Shown piece after piece: positions 1 through 4,655 of a DNA stretch of 5,565 nt. A model generated the notes under the pieces. The model was not told the DNA's origin. It made no database searches and saw only the letters and a list, made by a program, of their open reading frames with translations. Each line of letters begins with the position of its first letter. Positions within the stretch are counted from its first letter, which is position 1. This DNA comes from Candidatus Bathycorpusculum fermentans (GTDB lineage Archaea > Thermoproteota > Bathyarchaeia > Bathyarchaeales > Bathycorpusculaceae): assembly GCA_009787175.1 (NCBI GenBank), contig WRGM01000072.1, positions 1 to 5,565 of the forward strand, read 5' to 3'. Both the position numbers and the translations under genes were made by a program.

Positions 1-167
1 TAGAGCTTGTTGATAAACTATCTTTAGACTTAACAGAAGGCGGCTTATCCTTTCATCTTAAAGCAATGGGTCTGACTTTTAAAAAAAGAAAAAGAAGGGG
101 GATTACCTGTTTTTTTCAGACCTTGCAAAGAAAACGGTTCCTATCACAAGACAGACTAACGTTATAA
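1..167 (+). CDS. 3' end of an unidentified gene, possible winged-helix or replication-type C-terminus (partial)
   Basis: An open plus-strand frame enters from the left edge (first full codon at 3) and runs to TAA at 165-167, giving 54 visible residues. The visible part reads like a real protein end: an acidic helix, then GGLSFHLKAMGL, then a basic run KKRKRR. The SFHLKAMGL segment resembles the last helix of winged-helix or replication-associated DNA-binding domains, but the family is not certain. The first 100 bases have no competing gene. The final 65 bases overlap the 3' end of the convergent permease gene, so the last ~20 residues are less secure; the true protein may have been extended by loss of an earlier stop. 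Start and most of the gene lie outside the window. No function assigned. Confidence 0.42.
   Translation, partial: ELVDKLSLDLTEGGLSFHLKAMGLTFKKRKRRGITCFFQTLQRKRFLSQDRLTL
81..96 (-). terminator. T-rich archaeal-type terminator of the marR-ABC operon
   Basis: Read on the minus strand, seven bases after the permease stop codon comes TTCTTTTTCTTTTTTT. There is no GC-rich stem before it. Oligo-T on the non-template strand without a hairpin is the usual archaeal intrinsic terminator, and it sits where the three-gene operon should end. The same bases encode the Lys/Arg run of the convergent plus-strand frame, so the tract may serve both. Confidence 0.55.
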
Positions 168-894
168 TTGCAATTGCAACAAAATTGATTAACGGATTAA
201 ACATTGCAGCATCAACACTTGTAATAGCTCTGGCAAGATCTATACAATAAGTCATAGGCATAACACGACTTAGCACAAGCAACACCATGTTGGATTCATT
301 TATAGGAATTATTGCGCCAGATAGGAACATTTGTGGCATTATTAATAGCATTACAGCATAGTTTGCTGTTTTTTTATTTTTAATTAATCCTATTAAAATC
401 ATCGACATAGCCCCACCTGCAAAACACATAAGTGGCGAAAGCACAAGAATCAACAATAGCTGACCAATCGGAAGCGTTATACCCATAACTAACCCAACGA
501 TAAGTGTTCCTACCATACTAACTATCGCGCCAAAGGTTGCACCTAATATTTTACCTATAACAAGCGAATACCGCGAAACAGGTGATACCAAAATTTCTTG
601 ATTAAAATCCGTTTCATGATCATCCACAAGCGAGGTCATACCCATAGCTGTTACCATAAATAACATATTTACTAGCATACCAACAAGCATAAAAGTACCA
701 AGACCCTCCCCACCAGCCATACCCAATATATTGCCCCCAATTAACCCCATCATAAAAATCGGCATAACAAAAAGCAACACCAATGTACTAGGTGATTTAA
801 AAAATACAGTAAGCTCCCTAGCCATCACAGCTATAACAGTATTTAATTCCCTTGAAACACGCGATTTTTTACGTGTTAAAACTTGCTCAGTCAT
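103..894 (-). CDS. ABC-2 type transporter permease (DrrB-like)
   Basis: A 263-residue integral membrane protein, the usual length for DrrB/ABC-2 permeases. It should form the channel of an exporter whose ATPase is the gene just upstream. Hydrophobic segments lie near residues 36-56, 67-88, 110-130, 135-168, 178-196 and 237-257, fitting six helices. Between helices 2 and 3 is DHETDFNQEILVSPVSR, matching the family pattern E(R/T)E..T.E.LLVSPVSR, where the permease contacts the ATPase. FLSGAIIPI at 190-198 matches the conserved FLSG..fPi element before the last loop. The N-terminus is basic and cytoplasmic. Start is ATG at 894, one base after the ATPase stop, preceded by a strong GGAGGT. Substrate cannot be read from sequence; drug or antimicrobial export is the common role of MarR-linked pairs. 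The 3' end overlaps the convergent frame at 103-167. Confidence 0.93.
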   Translation of the reverse strand: MTEQVLTRKKSRVSRELNTVIAVMARELTVFFKSPSTLVLLFVMPIFMMGLIGGNILGMAGGEGLGTFMLVGMLVNMLFMVTAMGMTSLVDDHETDFNQEILVSPVSRYSLVIGKILGATFGAIVSMVGTLIVGLVMGITLPIGQLLLILVLSPLMCFAGGAMSMILIGLIKNKKTANYAVMLLIMPQMFLSGAIIPINESNMVLLVLSRVMPMTYCIDLARAITSVDAAMFNPLINFVAIAIITLVCLVIGTVFFARSEKNR

Positions 895-895
895 A

Positions 896-1879
896 TTATT
901 GTACCTCCAGATGGTTGTTTGACTTGTTCAAAAACTCAACATAGGCATCCTCTAAGAGGGGTTCATGAATTTTTAGCACTGAGAGTTTTGTTTTCAGCTG
1001 TGATATGATTTCTTGTGGCGACTCATCATATGGAACAGCTATATGCCCATTTACAGTGTAGGGTAATTTTAATGCAGAAAGTTCTGATGTTAATTCGCCA
1101 CGATTTTGTGCATCTAAAATCAGTTCTTGTTTAAGCAAACTTTTCTTCAACTCCTCAGGTGGAGAACAAGCGATAACTTTACCGTTATTTATGATACAAA
1201 CATTATCTGCATTCTCAGCCTCATCTATGTAGTGTGTGGTAAGAAAAATTGTTGTGCCAAATTGATTACGAATGCCGTTGATGTATTCCCATAGTCCTCT
1301 GCGACTTACAGCATCTAAGCCTTGTGTGGGTTCATCTAGAAATAAAACGTCTGGGGTGTGTATTAAGCTGCGTACAATTTCTAGTTTTCTTTGCATGCCA
1401 CCTGAGAGTTTTTTTACGGGTTTAAATAGTGCATCAATACTTAAGCCTAGAACTTGGGCGAGGGTTATTACTTTGTCGCGGTAGGCTTTGGGCATTAATT
1501 TAAATGTTGGACGGTAGCTGCACATGCCATAGAGACAGGCATGGAAGCGAATGTTTTCCTCAGCGGTGAGTTGGCGGTCGAGACTGGGTTTTTGAAAGAT
1601 GATGCCTATTTTTTCTCGGATTTCTTGTGCCTGCGTATCTATGTTAAAACCCGCAATTTTTACGTCTCCGGATGTTTTTCCAAGGGTAGTGGTAAGTATT
1701 GATATAGTTGTGGTTTTTCCTGCGCCGTTGGGGCCTAGAAAAGCGAAAAATTCGCCTTTTTTTACGGAAAAGCTAATGTTGTCAACGGAGGGTGTTTTTG
1801 CGCCCTTGTAGCGTTTAACTAGATTTTTTACCTCTATTACGGTATTACTATTCGTCGTTATCGTTGTAATGGCCTCCAA
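896..1879 (-). CDS. ABC transporter ATP-binding protein (DrrA-like)
   Basis: The ATPase of the exporter, hydrolysing ATP to drive the neighbouring permease. From the TTG start chosen here (327 residues) all nucleotide-binding motifs are intact: A-loop Tyr near 24 (VKRYKG), Walker A GPNGAGKTT at 49-57, Q-loop Gln near 86 (IFQKPSLD), signature LSGGMQR at 138-144, Walker B VLFLDEP at 158-164, D-loop GLDAVSRR, H-loop His near 196 (TTHYIDEAE). The C-terminal ~90 residues form the regulatory extension usual in DrrA proteins. The start is uncertain: the frame stays open upstream to an ATG at 1936 and a TTG at 1957, but those overlap marR by 89 and 110 bases and lack a ribosome site. TTG 1879 overlaps by 32 bases and has AGAGGT just ahead, though spaced too closely. 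Family homology begins at VIEVKNLVKRY, about residue 14. Confidence 0.93.
   Translation of the reverse strand: MEAITTITTNSNTVIEVKNLVKRYKGAKTPSVDNISFSVKKGEFFAFLGPNGAGKTTTISILTTTLGKTSGDVKIAGFNIDTQAQEIREKIGIIFQKPSLDRQLTAEENIRFHACLYGMCSYRPTFKLMPKAYRDKVITLAQVLGLSIDALFKPVKKLSGGMQRKLEIVRSLIHTPDVLFLDEPTQGLDAVSRRGLWEYINGIRNQFGTTIFLTTHYIDEAENADNVCIINNGKVIACSPPEELKKSLLKQELILDAQNRGELTSELSALKLPYTVNGHIAVPYDESPQEIISQLKTKLSVLKIHEPLLEDAYVEFLNKSNNHLEVQ
903..908 (-). promoter_or_regulatory. Strong Shine-Dalgarno site for the permease
   Basis: GGAGGT on the minus strand ends 8 bases before ATG at 894 and lies inside the last codons of the ATPase gene (its stop TAA is 896-898). The one-base gap with an embedded full site indicates coupled translation of ATPase and permease, and fixes the permease start. 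Confidence 0.85.
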
Positions 1880-2441
1880 AACCTCTGTGCCTATGGTGGT
1901 GGTGATTAAAACCCCAAAATCCTCTAAAGGCGTCATGTTTGTTGCCGTGTTTTGCAAAGAATCGTTCTCTGAAAAATTCGGCGAAAGCGTCCTCTTCAGT
2001 GTTTACTTTTTTCTCAAGGGTGGGGATTATTTGTTCTATGTAGTTTGTGAGGTTGGTTTGTTCTTCTGGGTTTAGGCAATCGAAAATTTCTTCTAGGTAA
2101 TTGTTGTCTGTTTGGTTGTTTTCGTTGGGTATGGCTTGGCGTCCTGTGTCTGTTAGTTTTATGACAAAGGAGCGGCGGTCTTTTTCTGATTGTGTGCGGG
2201 TGATGTATCCGTTTTTTTCGAGTTTGTCGAGTAGTTCTGATAGTGCTTGTTTACTTATGTCTAGTAGGTATCCGAGTTCTTTTTGTACTATTTCAGGCTG
2301 CATTTTTAGAATGGCGAGTACTCGTCCTTGTCCGCTATAGGGGGTAAAGCCTTCTTTTACGCGTGTTTGTATTTGGTATCGGAAGAGAAGTTCATCTAAA
2401 TGTGTGAACAGTATTGCTAATTGTTTTCTTTGTTCTTTCAT
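1848..2441 (-). CDS. MarR-family transcriptional regulator with His-rich C-terminal tail
   Basis: A 197-residue DNA-binding regulator, longer than the ~140 residues usual for MarR proteins. The winged helix spans roughly residues 36-97: GRVLAILKMQPE, then helix-turn-helix QKELGYLLDISKQALSELLDKLEKNGYI (about 53-80), then wing SEKDRRSFVIKLTDTG with the conserved DRR pair. N-terminal and later helices (about 1-28 and 112-145) would make the dimer. After residue ~165 a Gly/His/Phe/Arg-rich tail follows, with four His in a row near 180 and an acidic end NDNDE; this is not part of the standard fold and could bind metal. Start is ATG 2441 with AGAGGA 7 bases upstream. It heads the operon with the ABC genes and is faced by palindromic operators, so it probably represses itself and the exporter until a ligand binds. 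Confidence 0.9.
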   Translation of the reverse strand: MKEQRKQLAILFTHLDELLFRYQIQTRVKEGFTPYSGQGRVLAILKMQPEIVQKELGYLLDISKQALSELLDKLEKNGYITRTQSEKDRRSFVIKLTDTGRQAIPNENNQTDNNYLEEIFDCLNPEEQTNLTNYIEQIIPTLEKKVNTEEDAFAEFFRERFFAKHGNKHDAFRGFWGFNHHHHRHRGFGGHYNDNDE

Positions 2442-2448
2442 GTTTTAT

Positions 2449-2454
2449 TCCTCT
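2449..2454 (-). promoter_or_regulatory. Shine-Dalgarno site of marR
   Basis: AGAGGA on the minus strand, 7 bases before ATG 2441. It supports this start and a leadered mRNA. Confidence 0.75.
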
Positions 2455-2480
2455 TTTTTAATCAACAACATGACTATTAC

Positions 2481-2494
2481 GTCATGTACATGAC
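2481..2494. promoter_or_regulatory. Palindrome A: probable MarR operator at the transcription start
   Basis: A perfect 14-bp palindrome, GTCATGTACATGAC. A third half-site CATGAC at 2469-2474 forms a second inverted pair with GTCATG at 2481-2486 (6-bp spacer). It lies about 25 bp downstream of the candidate TATA box at 2507-2514, where an archaeal start site is expected, and 40-53 bases before the marR ATG. It shares the CATG core with palindrome B. Operator assignment is inferred from position and symmetry. Confidence 0.55.
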
Positions 2495-2502
2495 AAATTA
2501 CG

Positions 2503-2518
2503 CATGTTTATAAACATG
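2503..2518. promoter_or_regulatory. Palindrome B: TATA box embedded in a probable MarR operator
   Basis: A perfect 16-bp palindrome, CATGTTTATAAACATG. Its centre, TTTATAAA at 2507-2514, matches an archaeal TATA box and reads the same on both strands. On the minus strand it would place initiation near 2485 and give a leader of ~45 nt before marR. A dimeric regulator bound here would block TBP, the usual mode of archaeal MarR-type autorepression. Further ACATGT words follow at 2515-2520 and around 2562. Confidence 0.55.
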
Positions 2519-2716
2519 TCGTCAAGTACCTTAATATTTTGGCGTGTTGGCTGTACAAAAACATGTATTTAACGCAAAATAGCTGTAATTTACGCTCGTT
2601 ATGAACCTTAAGGGAATCAACGGCTGCAGTAGATGTTTGAGAACCATTATTTAGAGTTTACTTGATAACAATATCATAGCCTTTCATATGCAAACAATTA
2701 AGCAAACGCTGCATAG
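2519..2716. other. Intergenic region between divergent operons
   Basis: About 200 AT-rich bases between the marR control region and the rightward genes. It must hold the promoter of the rightward unit, but no single convincing TATA box stands out; candidates are the AT-rich stretches near 2647-2652 and 2735-2747. A minus-strand frame, ATG 2786 to TAA 2658, crosses its right end and is treated as a finding rather than a gene. No RNA gene is recognised. Confidence 0.4.
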
Positions 2717-2917
2717 TTGTATAGAGGTATTTTGGTTTTAAAAATTTTGGCGGTTCTATTTTTAGGTCTCTATATGCGAAAATCATGTAAAATATTGGCT
2801 AACTGTAAAACAAGGCTTTCAAGGTTTTTCAGCAAACTCTGGTGTAAAATTAAAACTGTGTTTAAACCATCTGCCCACACTGTAGTGGTTTTAAAGCAAA
2901 AAAACGAGGAAAACTAA
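2717..2917 (+). CDS. Possible small basic protein, one N-terminal hydrophobic segment
   Basis: An unrecognised short frame of 66 codons from TTG 2717, or 47 from ATG 2774. The longer form begins with a hydrophobic stretch ILVLKILAVLFLGLYM, possibly a membrane anchor, followed by a Lys/Arg/Cys-rich segment with no known motif. ATG 2774 has AGGT six bases upstream; TTG 2717 has no visible ribosome site, and TTG 2732 has AGAGGT three bases away. The main support is context: its TAA (2915-2917) directly abuts ATG 2918 of the next gene, whose GAGGA site lies inside its last codons, as in coupled operons. Against it: no homology I recognise, and open frames on the other strand over the same bases. 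Confidence 0.35.
   Translation: MYRGILVLKILAVLFLGLYMRKSCKILANCKTRLSRFFSKLWCKIKTVFKPSAHTVVVLKQKNEEN
2906..2910 (+). promoter_or_regulatory. Shine-Dalgarno site of the VirB2-like gene
   Basis: GAGGA, 7 bases before ATG 2918; it fixes this start. Confidence 0.65.
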
Positions 2918-3346
2918 ATGATTGAAACACTTCTTCTGTTTTTTACCAGCTTGAACCTAGATATGTTATCCTCTATAGTGTTGCTAATTGCTACTTCTTT
3001 GGTTGTGTATCAGTTTTTGCCTTTAGTTAGAGCCGAAGGCCCCGAAGAACAAGCGCGTGCGCAGAAAGTCTTGGTGGGATGCATCATTGCAGGAGTGCTT
3101 ATGGCTGTTGCTAAACCAGTGGCTTTCTGGGTCACGGGATGGAATGTAACCACGATGCAAACGGGTCTACCCACGGAATTAATCAACGCCGTAGACAAAC
3201 TCCTTCAACTACTCATGTACATAGGCGTAATCGTCGTAATAGCAGGACTCATCTACGGCGGCATACAACTAAGCCACACCACCAACACCACCAACAGCAC
3301 AAAACAACAACATAGCTCAATAGTTAGCCAGAAAAATGTCCCCTAA
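2918..3346 (+). CDS. Small three-helix membrane protein, TrbC/VirB2 pilin-like
   Basis: A 142-residue membrane protein with hydrophobic segments near 16-37, 51-73 and 95-118 and a hydrophilic Thr/Asn/Ser/Gln tail from ~120. Between the first two helices is the charged loop RAEGPEEQARAQK, followed directly by a Gly/Ala-rich helix VLVGCIIAGVLMAVAKPVAFWV. A loop of this kind leading into a helix of this kind is typical of TrbC/VirB2-like pilins of conjugative type IV systems; the first segment could then be a leader helix and 51-118 the helical hairpin. The match is by pattern only, the third helix does not fit the simplest two-helix pilin, and no signal peptidase site is obvious. The next gene starts 11 bases before this one stops, suggesting coupled expression. 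A holin-like or other small membrane protein is an alternative. Confidence 0.75.
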   Translation: MIETLLLFFTSLNLDMLSSIVLLIATSLVVYQFLPLVRAEGPEEQARAQKVLVGCIIAGVLMAVAKPVAFWVTGWNVTTMQTGLPTELINAVDKLLQLLMYIGVIVVIAGLIYGGIQLSHTTNTTNSTKQQHSSIVSQKNVP

Positions 3347-3875
3347 AGAACTATTTACACTTGTAGTAGTTGTTCCCCTTTTTCTTTTTCTCTCAAGTCT
3401 TTTTCCACTAATTCGGGTGTTATTTGTTGTGTTGTGGGTGGTTTATTTAGGCTTTGACGTAACCTCAACATACATATTTTATCTTAAAGACCCACATCAA
3501 TTTCCAAATAATGAACGCAACAAACTCTTTGTATGGTTCACAAAAAAAGTTGGCTTCAAAAAAGCAACCATACTATTCCCACTGACGATTGAAATTCCAT
3601 TATTACTATTCTTTGCTGTGATACCCCTGCAAATACTGTATGTTAACATGTTCCCCTTAGCGTCAAATAATTTATGGGCGTGCTTTGCCACAAGCTTTGG
3701 CATATCCGCAGTTGGCCACCTACAAGCAGCCCTCAAAAACACCAAATATAACCATAAAACCAAAACAACAACACCCCACACACAAAAAATAACACAAATT
3801 AACCAAACAACCCCCAAAAATACCGCACCAAAAATTGCCACATCAAAAAACAATCTAACTGCGACATGGTTTTGA
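3336..3875 (+). CDS. Four-helix membrane protein with low-complexity tail, possibly DUF5658-like
   Basis: A 179-residue integral membrane protein. Predicted helices: about 8-25, 26-45, 77-102 and 112-132. Between helices 2 and 3 are FDVTST (40-45) and PNNERNKLF (57-65), then a short basic stretch. The D..sT...NE.N arrangement recalls the small archaeal and bacterial DUF5658 membrane family, of unknown function, but I cannot confirm it. Residues ~135-179 form a hydrophilic tail rich in Thr, Asn, Lys and Gln, encoded by bases nearly free of G. ATG 3336 overlaps the previous stop by 11 bases; no clear ribosome site, so translation is probably coupled. The TGA stop (3873-3875) lies inside a large dyad, so the last four or five codons are part of that structure. 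A minus-strand frame at 3497-4006 over the same bases is a shadow. Confidence 0.72.
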   Translation: MSPKELFTLVVVVPLFLFLSSLFPLIRVLFVVLWVVYLGFDVTSTYIFYLKDPHQFPNNERNKLFVWFTKKVGFKKATILFPLTIEIPLLLFFAVIPLQILYVNMFPLASNNLWACFATSFGISAVGHLQAALKNTKYNHKTKTTTPHTQKITQINQTTPKNTAPKIATSKNNLTATWF

Positions 3876-3923
3876 CCAAAACATGCTCCAACTGGAGCAC
3901 GTTTTGCCCCAAACCGTGTCGCA
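3860..3923. repeat. 64-nt imperfect palindrome that can fold as a three-armed cloverleaf
   Basis: Arms 3860-3890 and 3893-3923 pair in 26 of 31 positions around a 2-base centre. Each half is also nearly self-complementary: 3865-3885 (GTTTTG-AC-CAAAAC core plus CAT/ATG, one bulged G) and 3898-3918 (CACG-TTTTG/CAAA-CCGTG, one mismatch). Between them is GCTCC-AACT-GGAGC (3885-3898), and outside TGCGACA pairs with TGTCGCA. The alternative fold is therefore a closing stem with three hairpins. It lies between convergent genes and contains the stop codon of the plus-strand gene. It could be a bidirectional terminator, a replication or partition site, or the trace of a small mobile element. No poly-T follows on the plus strand. 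Confidence 0.7.
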
Positions 3924-4016
3924 CAACCACACCAAAAAACATACAAAACACAACACCCCAAAAACAAAAACAGAAACAACCACACAACAACAATTAAACA
4001 AACCACCTAACAAACA
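3922..4016. other. Almost pure A/C tract between convergent genes
   Basis: In these 95 bases 90 are A or C on the plus strand; there is one G (3973) and four T. The minus strand is therefore a G/T-only 3' region downstream of the winged-helix gene. It holds no plausible gene: the plus-strand frame from 3883 reads as Thr/Lys/His/Asn filler and then runs antisense through the next gene. Confidence 0.6.
3960..3970 (-). terminator. T-rich terminator downstream of the winged-helix gene
   Basis: Read on the minus strand, TTTTTGTTTTT occurs about 50 bases after the TGA at 4020, with another TTTTTT at 3934-3939. Such tracts end transcription in archaea. Assigned by position and base content only. 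Confidence 0.4.
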
Positions 4017-4019
4017 CGT

Positions 4020-4655
4020 TCAACCCAAAGCCACATCATCAAACGACCCTACCTTTGCTGATTTTACACAGTACCTTATCCGACCATCAACTCGACTAAT
4101 TCGCGACCTACTAACACCACACCTCTTCAAAACTTTACCCAACTTAGTTCCATTCCAATACCTATCAAACGCCCCCCTATCCCCACCAAACTCGTGAAAA
4201 GAATCCATCCACAAAAACTCCAAAATATGCTCAAACATAACAAAATCCTCACCTAAAGCACAAACCCGATCAAAAACCCGCTTCACAACCGCCTCCTCTT
4301 CTTGTAATATTTGTTCCTGATGTTTCAACCATTCCGCAACTAATCGTCCCTCCTGTGTTAAGATACAAAAATCACAAGCCCACCCATCCAAAGGAACCCA
4401 AGAAAAACCCGACAGAGTTGACCACAAAGACACCACAAACCCCCTTGCAATTAAACGTTCATAGGCATGTCTAATTTTTCGCTCTTCTTCAAAGAATATC
4501 TTTTGTTTTTTCTTTGAACAATACGTTTCATACGTGAGCTTAAATTCTCGTTGCACCGCAATCCAAATAGGAATATACCTACCCGGCGGGTTATCTTCCG
4601 CTAAAAGTAAGAAAAGAAGGAGTTTTTGAAGCTTACCAATTTTTAACCAAACCAC
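4020..4655 (-). CDS. Winged-helix DNA-binding protein (archaeal type)
   Basis: A 211-residue soluble protein from the GTG start chosen here. Residues ~5-90 have the layout of an archaeal winged helix: KLQKLLLFLLLAED, an inserted segment YIPIWIAVQREFKLTYETYCS, recognition-type helix EEERKIRHAYERLIARGFV, then a two-strand wing ending in FCILTQEGRLVAEWL, the usual LT.eGr close. A charged helix follows (HQEQILQEEEAVVKRVFDRV), then a second region ending RYWNGTKLGKVLKRCGVSRSR and VDGRIRYCV. That end resembles the C-terminal DNA-binding part of primase/helicase-associated (DUF3631-type) proteins, but only loosely. GTG 4655 overlaps the upstream stop by 13 bases and has GGGGAT 5 bases ahead; an alternative GTG at 4715 would overlap by 73 bases. 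Target unknown; coupling to the zinc-ribbon gene suggests a joint role in replicon upkeep or regulation. Confidence 0.75.
   Translation of the reverse strand: MVWLKIGKLQKLLLFLLLAEDNPPGRYIPIWIAVQREFKLTYETYCSKKKQKIFFEEERKIRHAYERLIARGFVVSLWSTLSGFSWVPLDGWACDFCILTQEGRLVAEWLKHQEQILQEEEAVVKRVFDRVCALGEDFVMFEHILEFLWMDSFHEFGGDRGAFDRYWNGTKLGKVLKRCGVSRSRISRVDGRIRYCVKSAKVGSFDDVALG

Noticed and set aside
731..2340. Five short plus-strand frames (731-922, 1272-1484, 1599-1811, 1869-2075, 2101-2340)
   Set aside because: All are antisense to the permease, ATPase or MarR genes, whose motifs are clear; the plus-strand products are Ser/Cys/Phe-rich shadows.
3010..3198. Minus-strand frame of 62 codons
   Set aside because: Antisense to the VirB2-like gene, which has a good ribosome site and coherent helices.
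3877..3906. Simple rho-independent terminator for the plus-strand genes
   Set aside because: The inner stem is long, but no U-run follows (CCCC comes next) and the structure extends well beyond it, so it is reported as a nested dyad of unknown role instead.
3885..3910. Archaeal origin recognition box (ORB)
   Set aside because: TCCA..TGGA is present but with two bases between halves instead of one, and the adjoining run is CCCC rather than GGGG; no further boxes or cdc6/orc1 gene in the window.
3497..4006. Minus-strand frame of 169 codons
   Set aside because: Antisense to the four-helix membrane protein; its Val/Phe/Leu/Cys/Trp-rich sequence is what the A/C-rich plus strand gives in reverse, not a credible membrane protein. 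The 64-codon frame at 3799-3993 is rejected for the same reason.
3883..4197. Plus-strand frame of 104 codons starting inside the dyad
   Set aside because: It crosses the A/C tract as Thr/Lys/His/Asn filler and then runs antisense through the well-supported winged-helix gene; no ribosome site, no domain pattern.
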